This document shows positions 9,203 to 20,168 of a DNA stretch of 64,000 nt, one piece after another. Under the pieces are notes generated by a model that was given only the letters and a program-made list of their open reading frames with translations, searched no databases and was not told the DNA's origin. The stretch is from Betaproteobacteria bacterium. Lineage in GTDB: Bacteria; Pseudomonadota; Gammaproteobacteria; Burkholderiales; Casimicrobiaceae. The position numbers and the translations under genes are program-made. The stretch lies in NCBI GenBank assembly GCA_016704895.1, contig JADIZG010000013.1, positions 1 to 64,000 of the forward strand, written 5' to 3'. Position 1 is the first letter of the stretch; every line of letters starts with the position of its first letter.

Positions 9203-11786
9203 GGGCAGGCACCGCCGGCCTGGCGTCGCTCGCCATGCGTCGGCCCTGCGACCACCAGACGAGTGCGACCAGCGCGAGCGCGGGCAGGTAGAACCAGTAG
9301 GGCGACGCACGCCCCGACGGCACCTCGATGCGCGCGACGTCCCAGCCCTGCTCGAACCCGGACTTCCGCGCGCGCGAGCCGAACTTGACGCCGGAGACCT
9401 TGAGCGAATCGCCGAGACCCGCGAGCGTCAGGCCCGCCTCGGCAAGCCGCTTGCGCCCGTCGTCGCCGGCGGCGCCGAGCTTCAGCGCGACCGTCTTCTT
9501 CACGTCGTCGCCTTCGATCGTCTGCCCCCCGATCACCATCACGAGCCGCCCGCCCGCCGGCAGGTCGCGCGCGACGTCGTAGGCCTTCGACGCCGGCAGG
9601 TGCGTGTACTCGGGCGCCACGAAGTCCATGAAGAAGTCGGGGCGGAACAGCAGCACGCAGGCGAGCGCGAGCACCGCCGCTTCCCAGAGGCGGCAGCGGA
9701 CCCGCAGCCAGTACATCGTGACCGCCGCGAAGACGAGCATCGCGAGTGTCGAAGCGCCCACGACGACGACGAGCTCGCCGATGCTGTCGACGTCGATCAG
9801 CAGGAGAGCCGGGTTGAAGATCCAGATGAAGGGCAGGATGACGGTGCGCAGCGCATACACCGCGCCCTGGATGCCGGTCGCGATGGCGTCCTCGCCCGAG
9901 ATCGCCGACGCCGCGAACGTCGCGAGGCCGACGGGTGGCGTGATGTCGCCCATGATCCCGTAGTAGAAGACGAAGAGGTGCACGGCGACGAGCGGGATGA
10001 CGAGCCCCGACTGTGCGCCCAGCTCGACGACGACCGGCGCCATCAGCGTGGCGACCAGCACGTAGTTGGCGGTCGTCGGCACGCCCAGGCCCAGGATCAG
10101 GCACACGAACGCGATGAACAGCAGCATCACGATGACGTTGCCCTGCGAGACGAGCTCGACGAACTCGGTCATCCGCAGGCCCAGCCCCGTGAGCGTGATC
10201 GCGCCGAGGACGACGGCCGCCGTCGCCGTCGCGACGCCGATGCCGATCATGTTGCGCGATCCGTCGCCGAGACCGTGCACCACGTCCCGGAAGCCCGTGA
10301 TCCACGTGCCGTGCGCGGGCGCGCCGCGGAACGCGGCGATCAGCGGCCGCTGGGTCGCCATGAGCGCGATCAGCGCGACGATCGCCCAGAACGCCGAGAG
10401 CGAAGGCGACATCTCCTCGACCATCAGGCACCAGATCAGCATGCCGATCGGCAGCAGGAAGTGCAGCCCCGCCTTGACCGCGGGCCAGGTCTCGAGCGAG
10501 CGCGGCTGCTCGATGTCGATGTCGTCCGGCAGGTCCGGGCACTTCGCGGCCATCCACGCGGCCCCCACGTAGAGCGCGGCGACGACGGCGCCGGCCACGT
10601 ACGCCGCGGCACCCCCGAACGCGGCCTTCACGCCGGCGAGCAGGTAGTACAGGAGGCCGACGACGACGATCGTGCCCGAGATGCCGAGTCCGGTGCGGAT
10701 GGCCGCGTCCCTGAAGCCGCGCGGATGGCGCTGCAGTATCGGCTGCATCCCGAGCTTGAGCGCTTCGAGGTGAACGATGTAGAAGAGACCGATGTAGGAA
10801 AGCGTCGCCGGCAGGATCGCGTTGCGCACGATCTCCGAATAGGGGACGCCGACGTACTCGACCATCAGGAACGCGGCCGCCCCCATCACCGGCGGCATGA
10901 TCTGGCCGTTCACCGACGACATCGTCTCGATCGCCCCGGCCTTGACGCCGCCGTAGCCGGCCTTCTTCATGAGCGGGATCGTGAAGATGCCCCCGGACAC
11001 GACGTTGCTCACCGACGAGCCGGAGATCATGCCGTTCAACGCCGACGAGACGACGGCGACCTTCGCCGGCCCCCCGCGCAGGTGGCCGAGCGCGGCGAAG
11101 CTCACCTGCATCATGTAGTTGCCGCCGCCGGCACGGTCGAGCAGCGTGCCGAACAGCACGTAGACGAAGATCGCGCCGGTCGACACGCCCAGCGCGATGC
11201 CGTAGACGCCCTCGGTCGTGAGCCACATGTGCGACAGCAGGCGGTTGAGCGACGCGCCCTTGTGCTGGAGCACCTCGGGGAGGTACTGCCCGCCCATGCA
11301 GTAGGCGATGAACAGGGCCGCCAGCGCGGCCATCGGCCAGCCCACTGAGCGGCGAGTCGCCTCCAGCAGCAGCGCGAGCCCGACGGTCGCGACGACGATG
11401 TCCGTCGCCGTCGGCTGGCCCGGCCGCGTCGCGAGCTCGCGGTAGAACAGCATCAGGTACGCGGCGGCGAACGCGCCGGCGAACGCGAGCAGCCAGTCGA
11501 CGACCGGGACGCGATCGCGGGGCGAGCCCGAGAACGCGGGCCAGGCGAGGAACGCGAGGAACAGCGCGAACGCGAGGTGGATCGCGCGTGCCTCGGTGTC
11601 GTTCAGGATGCCGATCGAGAGCGCGAACGGGAGCGGCGACGCGTACCAGAGCTGGAACAGCGCCCAGGCCAGCGCGACGCCGAAGATCAGCGTCGCCGTC
11701 GGTCCGCCGGGCTTGCGCGCGCCGGTGTCCGCCTTCGCGACGAGCTCCTGCAGCTCGGCGGGAGCCTTCTCGATGTCGGTGGTCAT
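9195..11786 (-). CDS. TRAP transporter fused permease (4TM/12TM), TAXI type
   Basis: An 863-residue inner-membrane protein combining the small (DctQ-like) and large (DctM-like) TRAP permease subunits, the form paired with TAXI receptors. Many hydrophobic helices are evident. Typical large-subunit motifs are SSALNGMISGSSVSNVV, MPPVMGAAAFLMVEYVGVPY and GIMGDITPPVGLATFAA. The last ~180 residues after the helices (LPASKAYDVARDLPAGGRL onward) form the extra soluble region seen in fused permeases (DUF3394-like), then a final helix. It sits downstream of its receptor gene on the same strand. Transport is driven by an ion gradient; the ligand is probably an organic acid, not determined by sequence. 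Confidence 0.9.
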   Translation of the reverse strand: MTTDIEKAPAELQELVAKADTGARKPGGPTATLIFGVALAWALFQLWYASPLPFALSIGILNDTEARAIHLAFALFLAFLAWPAFSGSPRDRVPVVDWLLAFAGAFAAAYLMLFYRELATRPGQPTATDIVVATVGLALLLEATRRSVGWPMAALAALFIAYCMGGQYLPEVLQHKGASLNRLLSHMWLTTEGVYGIALGVSTGAIFVYVLFGTLLDRAGGGNYMMQVSFAALGHLRGGPAKVAVVSSALNGMISGSSVSNVVSGGIFTIPLMKKAGYGGVKAGAIETMSSVNGQIMPPVMGAAAFLMVEYVGVPYSEIVRNAILPATLSYIGLFYIVHLEALKLGMQPILQRHPRGFRDAAIRTGLGISGTIVVVGLLYYLLAGVKAAFGGAAAYVAGAVVAALYVGAAWMAAKCPDLPDDIDIEQPRSLETWPAVKAGLHFLLPIGMLIWCLMVEEMSPSLSAFWAIVALIALMATQRPLIAAFRGAPAHGTWITGFRDVVHGLGDGSRNMIGIGVATATAAVVLGAITLTGLGLRMTEFVELVSQGNVIVMLLFIAFVCLILGLGVPTTANYVLVATLMAPVVVELGAQSGLVIPLVAVHLFVFYYGIMGDITPPVGLATFAASAISGEDAIATGIQGAVYALRTVILPFIWIFNPALLLIDVDSIGELVVVVGASTLAMLVFAAVTMYWLRVRCRLWEAAVLALACVLLFRPDFFMDFVAPEYTHLPASKAYDVARDLPAGGRLVMVIGGQTIEGDDVKKTVALKLGAAGDDGRKRLAEAGLTLAGLGDSLKVSGVKFGSRARKSGFEQGWDVARIEVPSGRASPYWFYLPALALVALVWWSQGRRMASDARPAVPAHG

Positions 11787-11813
11787 GGCAGCCTCGCCCC
11801 GGGAACCACGTAC

Positions 11814-11846
11814 GAACCACGTTCCGGCGTCCCCGGAACGTGGTTC
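11814..11846 (-). other. 14-bp perfect hairpin between TAXI receptor and TRAP permease
   Basis: GAACCACGTTCCGG (11814-11827) pairs exactly with 11833-11846 around a 5-base loop. It lies between receptor and permease genes of one operon, where such hairpins often lower expression of the membrane subunit relative to the abundant receptor. No T-run is present. A nearby ggaaccacgta partial copy suggests a family of intergenic repeats. Confidence 0.55.
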
Positions 11847-11863
11847 CGGGGGCTGAACGGCGC

Positions 11864-12838
11864 CTACTTGATCCAGCCCTTCTCGCGGTAGTAGCGCGCG
11901 GCGCCTTCGTGCAGAGGTGCGGAGTTGCCGTCCTTCACCATGCCTTCGGGCGTGAGGTACGCGAGCGCCGGGTGCAGCCTCTTGAACTCGTCGAAGTTGT
12001 CGAACACGGCCTTCACGACCGCGTACACGGTGTCGGCCGGCACCTTGCTCGACGTGACGACCGTGGCGAGCACGCCATAGGTGACCGTCGGGTTCGGGTT
12101 GTTCGGGTACAGGTTGCCGGCGATCGTCGCCTTCGCGTAGTAGGGCCTGTCGGCGATCAGCTTGTCGACGGCGGGTCCGGTGATCGAGACGAGCTGCGCG
12201 CCGCACGAGGTGGTCGGGTCCTGGATGTTCGCGGACGGGTGCCCCACGCCGTAGAAGAAGCCGTCGATCTTGCCGTCGCACAGCGCGGGGCCGTGTTCGT
12301 CGGCCTTGAGCTCGGAGGCGAGCGAGAAGTCGCTCATCTTCCAGCCCAGCGCCACGAGCAGCTCCTCCATCGACGCACGCGTGCCCGATCCCGGGTTGCC
12401 GACGTTGAAGCGCTTGCCCCTGAAGTCCGCGAACGACCGGATGTTCGCTTCCTTGCGCGCGACGACGGTGAACGGCTCGGGGTGCACCGAGAACACGGAG
12501 CGCAGGTCGCCGTACGCGCCGCCGTCCTTGAACTGGGCGAGGCCCTTCGTCGCGTTGAACTGGACGTCCGACTGCGAGAACCCGAGGTCGAGCTCGCCCG
12601 CCCTGATCGTGTTGACGTTGAACACGGAGCCGCCGGTCGACTCGACCGAGCAGCGGATGCCGTGCTTCGCGCGGTCCTTGTTGACCAGCCGGCAGATCGC
12701 TCCGCCGGCGGCGTAGTAGACGCCGGTGACGCCTCCGGTGCCGATCGTGACGAATTTCTGCTGGGCGGACGCGGGGGCGCCGAACGTGGCGAGCGCGAGC
12801 GCGGCGGCGAGCGAGGCGGCGAGGGTGGTTCGCTTCAT
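11864..12838 (-). CDS. TAXI family TRAP transporter solute-binding protein
   Basis: A 324-residue periplasmic receptor. A Sec signal peptide (MKRTTLAASLAAALALATFG, cleavage near PASAQ) precedes KFVTIGTGGVTGVYYAAGGAI, the start of all TAXI (TRAP-associated extracytoplasmic immunogenic) proteins. Further family segments are STGGSVFNVNTI, FSQSDVQF, FNVGNPGSGTRAS and YGVGHPSANIQDPT. It is the first gene of an operon with the fused permease downstream. Reading is uninterrupted. Ligands of TAXI systems include glutamate and other carboxylates; nothing here fixes the substrate. Confidence 0.93.
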   Translation of the reverse strand: MKRTTLAASLAAALALATFGAPASAQQKFVTIGTGGVTGVYYAAGGAICRLVNKDRAKHGIRCSVESTGGSVFNVNTIRAGELDLGFSQSDVQFNATKGLAQFKDGGAYGDLRSVFSVHPEPFTVVARKEANIRSFADFRGKRFNVGNPGSGTRASMEELLVALGWKMSDFSLASELKADEHGPALCDGKIDGFFYGVGHPSANIQDPTTSCGAQLVSITGPAVDKLIADRPYYAKATIAGNLYPNNPNPTVTYGVLATVVTSSKVPADTVYAVVKAVFDNFDEFKRLHPALAYLTPEGMVKDGNSAPLHEGAARYYREKGWIK

Positions 12839-12880
12839 CTGGTTCTCCTTCCTTGCGGGTGGACGACGACGTGGGGTGGC

Positions 12881-14210
12881 TCAGAGGGACGCGATGGCGG
12901 CGTCGATCGCGGGGGCGAGCCGTTCGACGATCTCGCCCAGGTGCTCGTTGCCCGCGATGAACGGCGGCGCGAGCACGATGTGGTCGCCGCGCCGTCCGTC
13001 GATCGTGCCGCCCATCGGGTAGGTCATGGCCCGCGTGCCATCGCCTCGCGCTTGACGCGCGCGTGGAGCTGGCCGGCGGGGTCGAACGGCGCTTGGCTCG
13101 CGCGGTCGCGCACGAGCTCGACGCCCCATGAAGAGTCCGCGCCCGCGGACGTCACCGACGTGCGGATGGTCGCCGAAGCGCGCGCGGAGCATCGCCTCGA
13201 GCGCCGCGCCCGACGAGCGCACGCGCGCGAGCAGGCCGTCGCGCCCGATCACGCGCTGGACGGCGAGCGCCGCCGCGCAGGCGACCGGGTGGCCGAGGTA
13301 CGTGTGGCCGTGCTGGAAGAATCCGCTGCCGCGCGACATGGCTTCGACGATGCGCCGCTGCGCGAGCACCGCGCCGATCGGCTGGAAGCCGCCGCCCAGC
13401 CCCTTGGCGATCGTGATCAGGTCGGGGACCACGCCCTCCTGCTCGCAGGCGTGCAGCGTGCCGGTGCGGCCCATCCCGCACATCACCTCGTCGAGGACGA
13501 GCAGGACGCCATGACGGTCGCACACCTCGCGCACGGCGCGGAAGTACCCCGGCACCGGGGTCAGCACGCCGGCGGTCGCGCCGCCCACGGTCTCCGCGAC
13601 GAACGCGATCACGCGGTCGGGACCCGCCGCGACGATCGCCTCGTCGAGCTCGGCGGCGAGGCGGCGTCCGTACGCCTCCGGCGTCTCGCCTTCGCGCAGG
13701 TCGCGGTACGGATAGCACGGCGCCACGTGCGTGACGTCGATCAGCAGCGGCGCGAACTCGCGCCTGCGCCACCTCGTTGCCGCCGACCGCGAGCGCGCCC
13801 AGCGTGTTGCCGTGGTAGCTCTGCCGGCGCGCGATGAAGTGCGAGCGCTGCGGCTGCCCGATCTCGACGAAGTACTGGCGCGCCATCTTCAGCGCGGCCT
13901 CGACCGCCTCCGAGCCGCCGCTCACGAAGTAGGCGTGGCTCGTGCCGGCGGGACCGGTGCGCACGAGCTGGTCGGCCAGCGTCTCGGCGGCCTCGGTCGT
14001 GAAGAAGCTCGTGTGCGCGTACGCGAGCCTGTCGACCTGCTCGTGGATCGCCGCGAGGACGTCCGGGTGCCCGTGGCCGAGGCAGGACACCGCGGCGCCG
14101 CCGCAGGCGTCGAGGTAGCGCCGGCCTTCGGCGTCGGTCAGGAACATGCCCGCGCCGCCGACGGCGACGGGGGGCTTGCGGTGCAGGTGGCGGTGGAGGA
14201 CGCGGGTCAT
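12881..14210 (-). CDS. class III (PLP-dependent) aminotransferase, frameshifted
   Basis: Fold-type I, omega-amino-acid-type transaminase. In order one sees GAGMFLTDAEGRRYLDACGG, VSGGSEAVEAALKMARQY, RQSYHGNTLGAL, VLLVLDEVMCGMGRTG (Asp that contacts the PLP nitrogen), ITIAKGLGGGFQPIGAVLA (Schiff-base Lys in AKGL) and HTYLGHPVACAAALAV. The gene needs at least three frame changes (near 13760, 13125 and 13028), after which about 443 residues remain, normal for the family. ATG at 14210 fits homologues. It lies upstream of a TAXI-TRAP importer on the same strand, so it may transaminate what is imported. Confidence 0.82.
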
Positions 14211-14408
14211 GGCTCGATCGTCGGGCGGTGCGCGACGGCGCGCGGACGCCGAAGGCCGGATGGTACGACACCGGGGCGGATTTGCCGCCAGGAGGCCGGG
14301 GAATCCTGGGCGCGGGTGCCGGAAGCCGACGAGCGGCGCGGCAGGCTCATCCCACGAGCCTCGCAGCGGTGAACATGGCACCCGTCGCCCACGAAGGAAA
14401 GGAGCTCC

Positions 14409-14831
14409 ATGCAACGAGACGGCTGGAAGTTCGACTACACCGCGCTGCGCCTGGCCGAGGCCGCGCAGCACAGGATGGACTGGCACCGCGGGCGCCTGGC
14501 GTTCTGGGGCGCGAGGCGCGAAGAGACGCTCGCGACGATCCGGTCCGAAGGCCTCGAGATCGACGAGAAGATCGTCATCGGCGTGCACACGCCGAAAGCC
14601 CGCGACTGGGAGCGCGCGAACCGCGTGACCGTCCGCGACGACCTGCGGCAGCAGCTCGACGAGGTCCTGCACAAGCTGAAGGAGCACACCGAGCGGCTCG
14701 TCGAGTACGACGGCTGGCGCGAGATGCTCGCGGCGAATCCCGAGGTGCGGCTCTCGCCGGACATCGCCGACTGGCTGTACTTCTTCGGCGCGCCGCCTGG
14801 AGCCCCGCGGGCGCCGTCGCGAGCGCGGTGA
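14409..14831 (+). CDS. conserved hypothetical protein, 140 aa
   Basis: A short soluble protein with a strong ribosome site (AAAGGAGC just before ATG 14409). It is rich in charged residues, with a long helical stretch (VTVRDDLRQQLDEVLHKLKEH) and a conserved-looking tail SPDIADWLYFFG. No signal peptide, membrane helix or catalytic motif was seen. The last dozen residues after GAPPG are Pro/Arg/Ala-rich, so a frameshift near 14800 may have altered the C-terminus. Function unknown; it stands alone between the aminotransferase (divergent) and a Bug-type receptor gene. Confidence 0.65.
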   Translation: MQRDGWKFDYTALRLAEAAQHRMDWHRGRLAFWGARREETLATIRSEGLEIDEKIVIGVHTPKARDWERANRVTVRDDLRQQLDEVLHKLKEHTERLVEYDGWREMLAANPEVRLSPDIADWLYFFGAPPGAPRAPSRAR

Positions 14832-14942
14832 CGTGCGTCGCGCGCGCCCGCGCCTGCACGCGAACCTCGCTGCTGGGTCGCCGCGGTGGTCGGAGGCGTC
14901 GTGCCGACGCTTCGCGGCATGGCCGCGTGAACGGAGGGTACA

Positions 14943-16659
<1,717 letters not shown>

Positions 16660-16693
16660 GGCGCGATTCGCCGGACCGCGGCGGAGGTCCGCG

Positions 16694-17830
16694 ATGACGA
16701 CGGAAAGCCGGACGTTCAAGGAGCGCCTCCTGGAGCATGCGAGCCGCATCGGCGAGGTGCCGGGGATCCTCTCGCCCTCCGCGAGCCTTTCCTACGGCGC
16801 GCTCGCCCGCGAGGTGCGCTCGCTGGCCGTCGCGCTGCGGCGAAGGGCGTCGGGCCGGGCGCCTGTCGCGCCCCCCGCGGCGAGCGACACCGCTCGCGCT
16901 GGGGGCCCGGGGGGGGGCGGGCGGGGGCGGGCGCCCGCGCCCGCGGGGGGCCGCCGGCCCCCCCCCCCCCGGCGGCCCGGCGGGGCCCGGGCCCGGCGCG
17001 CCGCGCCCGGGGCCCGCGCCCCGCGCCGGCGGCGGGGGGGGGCGCCGGGGCCGGGGCCCGCCCCCCGGCCGGGGGGGGGCGGCGCCCCCCCGCGCGCGGG
17101 CCCCGGGGCGGCCCCCCCGGCCGGCGCGCGGGGGGGGCGGCCCGGCCCCGCCCCGCCCCCCCCGGCGGGGGGGGGCCGCGGGCGCGGGGGGGGGGCGGCG
17201 GCCGCGGGGGGGCCGGCGGGGGGGGGGGCCCGGGGGGGGGGGCCGCCGGGGGGCCAGGGCCCCGGGGCGCGCGGCCGTCGCTGCGGCGATCATGGCGGAA
17301 GTTTCGCCGCGGCCTTCGTCTCGTACGGCACGACGGAAACGTCGTTCGTCTCGGTCGCGGACCCGACGATGCACGACGATCGGGAGACGGTCGGGCCGCC
17401 GGCGGCGGGCGTGATCGCCGAGGTGCTGCGCGACCCCGGCGGGCGCGCCCCGGGGTCGGGGGGCCTGCCGCTCGACGCCGACGGGCGCCTGTACCTGCAC
17501 GGCCGCAAGGACGACATGATGATCATGAACAGCATCAACATCTTTCCCGCCGAGATCGAGCGCACGCTGGAGGCGCATCCGGCCGTCGGGGCGGCCGCCG
17601 CCTTTCCGATCCCGTCGGCCGTGCACGGCCAGATCCCGGTCGCCGCGGTCGAGCTGCGCGAAGGCTGCGCGTGCACGGCGTCGGAGCTCGTCGGCTATGC
17701 GCGCGGCGCGCTCGGCGTGCGCGCGCCGCGGCGCATCGAGATCCTCGCGGCGCTGCCGCGCAACGCGCAGGGCAAGATCGTCAGGCGCGAGATCGCCGGC
17801 ATGTTCGATGCGCGGCAGGCCGACGAATGA
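16694..17830 (+). CDS. acyl-CoA/acyl-acid ligase (ANL superfamily), centre replaced by a GC tract
   Basis: Enzymes of this superfamily adenylate a carboxylic acid and pass it to CoA or a carrier protein. The N-terminus (ATG 16694, GGAGG upstream) reads TFKERLLEHASRIGEVPGIL and SLSYGALAREVRSLAVAL. The C-terminal half has FVSYGTTETS (the conserved acid-binding/ATP motif region), DADGRLYLHGRKDDMM, INIFPAEIERTLEAHPAV and the catalytic Lys segment LPRNAQGKIVRREI. Positions 16903-17270 are G/C only, where about 250 residues including the P-loop should be, and the gene is only 1137 bases against the usual ~1500. The stop overlaps the start of the ACP gene, suggesting the ligase loads that carrier. 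Confidence 0.78.
   Translation: MTTESRTFKERLLEHASRIGEVPGILSPSASLSYGALAREVRSLAVALRRRASGRAPVAPPAASDTARAGGPGGGGRGRAPAPAGGRRPPPPRRPGGARARRAAPGARAPRRRRGGAPGPGPAPRPGGGGAPPRAGPGAAPPAGARGGRPGPAPPPPAGGGRGRGGGAAAAGGPAGGGARGGGPPGGQGPGARGRRCGDHGGSFAAAFVSYGTTETSFVSVADPTMHDDRETVGPPAAGVIAEVLRDPGGRAPGSGGLPLDADGRLYLHGRKDDMMIMNSINIFPAEIERTLEAHPAVGAAAAFPIPSAVHGQIPVAAVELREGCACTASELVGYARGALGVRAPRRIEILAALPRNAQGKIVRREIAGMFDARQADE
16903..17270. repeat. GC-only low-complexity tract inside the ligase gene
   Basis: About 370 bases containing essentially only G and C, with no A or T except at the edges. It takes the place of a longer stretch of coding sequence, so unlike the tract at 15187 real sequence has been lost. 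Most likely an assembly or base-calling failure. Confidence 0.75.
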
Positions 17831-18096
17831 ACGAGCGCGAGATCCGCCTGATCCTCGCCGACGGCCTCGAGGCGGGCGCCGTGCACCAGGTCAACGACGT
17901 CTCGATCCGCGAGTCGTTCCTCGCCGGGACGCGGGACCTTACGTTCGCGGAACTCGAGATGGACAGCCTCGCGAAGATGGAGCTTTGCATCGCCATCGAG
18001 GTCGGGACGGGCGTGTCGCTGGCGCCGGAGGAGCTCGGCCGGTTTGCGGCGATCGGCGAGATCGTCACGATGCTGAGGAAGCGACTTCATGCTTGA
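17827..18096 (+). CDS. acyl carrier protein
   Basis: An 89-residue carrier-domain protein. The phosphopantetheine attachment Ser lies in ELEMDSLAKMELCIAIE, and the second half IGEIVTMLRK forms the usual last helix. It starts inside the stop codon of the ligase gene (ATGA at 17827-17830) and its end overlaps the start of the next gene, a tight operon. It differs from housekeeping AcpP (no acidic D-S-L-D-xVE core), so it is a specialised carrier, presumably loaded by the neighbouring ligase. The product of the cluster is unknown. Confidence 0.82.
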   Translation: MNEREIRLILADGLEAGAVHQVNDVSIRESFLAGTRDLTFAELEMDSLAKMELCIAIEVGTGVSLAPEELGRFAAIGEIVTMLRKRLHA

Positions 18097-18977
18097 CTGG
18101 TATGCCGCGGAGATCGTGCGCCGCCAGACGGCCAACCTGATCAACCAGCTGCACATCATGCTTGAGAACACGCTCGCGCCCGCGGAGGTCTGTGCGCTCA
18201 TCGACGAATCGCGCGAGCGCGGCACGAGCCTGCCGGCGCCGGCGGCGCACTGGCTCGGGCGCATGGACACCCTGCTGCGCGGAGGCGGTCAGGCCGTCCA
18301 GCCCTACGACCGCCGGATGATCAACAAGTCGGCTGCGTTCTATGCGGCGCCCGGAATCGAGGCCGAGCGCTCGGGCCGGACGGTCGTGGTCGCGTTCACC
18401 GGCGACGTGCACCGTCTGATGATGCCGATCGCGCTGTTCCTCCAGCAGTGCCCGGCGGACCGATACGAGTTCCTCGTGCTGAGCGATTTCCGCCGGAGCC
18501 TCTACCTGCGGGGGATCGCGGGGCTCCGGGTCCGATTTCCCGGAGACGCTCGAGCACGTCAGGACGCTGATCCCTGCGCCGAGCGACGGCCGCGTCGTCA
18601 GTCTCGGCACGAGCGCCGGCGGACTCGCGGCGATCTGGACGGCGGTCGAACTGGGCCTTCCGCGCGCCGTGTCGGTGGGCGGCGTCACGCCCGACGATAT
18701 CGACGAGCGCGTCCAGACGCAGGGGATGAGCGCGAAGGGCTTCGACGACGCGATTCGCAGGAACGCAGGCCGCCTCCCGGAGGTGCTGCTCGTGTCCGGG
18801 GAGCAGAACGAGCGCGACACTCGCAAGGCGCTGTCGATGGCGGGTCGCATGCCCGCGACGCTGGTCAGCGTGCCCGACTGCGCGAACCACAACGTCCTCC
18901 ACGCGCTGTGGTCGCGCGGCGAGCTCGGTCCGTTCCTCGAGCGGATGTTCGCGCCGGCGGCGGCGCTGCACTCCTGA
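18089..18977 (+). CDS. alpha/beta-hydrolase-like protein in the ACP cluster, frameshifted
   Basis: Overlaps the ACP gene by eight bases. The N-terminal ~150 residues (ATG 18089) are helical, then VVVAFTGDVHRLMMPIALFL resembles the first strands of an alpha/beta-hydrolase. After a one-base shift near 18536 the frame gives VVSLGTSAGGLAAIW, a GxSxGG nucleophile elbow, and ends with SVPDCANHNVLHALWSRGE, where the HN could supply the catalytic His. The joined protein is about 295 residues. A likely role is releasing or transferring the acyl group from the carrier, by analogy with other ACP/ligase clusters; this is inference. No named family was recognised. Confidence 0.65.
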
Positions 18978-19187
18978 ACGGCATGGGCCGAGGGGCCGAG
19001 CCGGCGTCATGCTTGCGCCGGATCACGATCCCGATCGAGCCTCGGCACGCCCCCCCGTCCCGATGCCGGCTCGCCCGGCGAATCCGGGTTTGACGCCCCG
19101 AGCGCCCGGCACGTAAGCTCGATGGCCTCCGTCGGACGCTCATCCCGCGCGTCCGGCCCCCTTCACCCTCCCCGGATCCTGCCCGCC

Positions 19188-19821
19188 ATGAGCGACGCAC
19201 TCGCCTATCTCGTGAAGGCCCGTCCCGAGGCGATGACCGCCTATTTCGCGTTCCTCAAGGACGCGGGAAGCCGACTCGACCCGAAGACGCGCAACCTGAT
19301 CTCGGTCATCACGAAGGTGCACGCGCGCACCGAGAACGGGCTGAAGCAGTACCTCAAGCGCGCGCTGCGCGAGGGCGCGAGCGCGGACGAGGTGATCGAC
19401 GCGCTGCTGATGGCGTTCCCGGCGCTCGGGCTCGCGAACATCGTCTGGGCGATCGACGTGATCCTGAAGATGGACCTGCCCGAGTTCGCGCGCGCGGCGC
19501 CGCAGGCGGCCCCCGCGCCCGCGTGGCACGACGTGATCGCGGTGGCGGACCTCTCGGACGGCAAGGCGGCGCGCCCTCGAGTGCGACGGCCACGGCCTCT
19601 TCGTCTGGAAGAAGGGCCACACAATCAAGGTCTACGACAGCCTGTGCCCGCACCAGTCGACGAACATCCCGCACCTGGCGCTGAAGGATGCGCGCCTCAC
19701 GTGCCCGAAGCACGAATGGGCGTTCGACATCGCAAGCGGCCGGTGCGTGGACAAAGGCGACGCGCCGCTGAACGTGTTCCCGCACAAGGTCGTCGAGGGA
19801 AGGCTCCTCGCGCGGTGGTGA
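19188..19821 (+). CDS. AhpD-like (carboxymuconolactone decarboxylase fold) / Rieske [2Fe-2S] fusion, one frameshift
   Basis: Residues 1 to about 105 (SDALAYLVKARPEAMTAYFA onward) are an all-helical AhpD/CMD-type domain with LDPKTRNLISV, but the usual CxxC of peroxidase-type members is absent. After a frame change near 19580 the sequence reads CDGHGLFVWKKGHTIKVYD, SLCPHQSTNIPH and LTCPKHEWAFDIASG, a complete Rieske motif (CxH and CxxH) that binds a [2Fe-2S] cluster. The stop is at 19819-19821. The frameshift falls exactly at the domain junction, so two adjacent genes are a possible alternative, but no start codon for a separate Rieske protein is obvious. Confidence 0.72.
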
Positions 19822-19877
19822 GCGGCGCTTGCCGCGGCCTGACTTTAGACTACGGCTTCGTCCCGTCCCGACACGCC

Positions 19878-20168
19878 ATGTCCGCCGCGATCCCCGAGTT
19901 CACCGACGCCGACCCGTCCGACAACGGGCGCAAGACCCGCGACCACCTTCGCGACTGCGCGGCGATGCTGCTCCGCGTCCGGTCGGACCACGAGCGCCGG
20001 AGCGTCGGCATCTCGTCGGGCGCGACGCGGCCGACCACGCCAGCGACGACTGCCACGCCCCGGCGATCCTGCGAGGCTCGACAGGGCCCGGAAACGGCTC
20101 GCGTGAACGTCCCGCTCGTCCCGGCCCCCGCCCGCGCGGCGTGCGGAGGGACCGGGGTCGCCCGATGA
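19878..20168 (+). CDS. small hypothetical ORF, uncertain
   Basis: ATG 19878 opens a reading frame of about 96 residues beginning SAAIPEFTDADPSDNGRKTR with a plausible helical segment DHLRDCAAMLLRVRSDHE. The rest becomes Thr/Pro/Arg-rich and may be frameshifted near 20020, since another frame reads RDAADHASDDCHAP. It overlaps the start of the following phosphoesterase gene. No family recognised; it could be noise. Confidence 0.3.
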   Translation: MSAAIPEFTDADPSDNGRKTRDHLRDCAAMLLRVRSDHERRSVGISSGATRPTTPATTATPRRSCEARQGPETARVNVPLVPAPARAACGGTGVAR

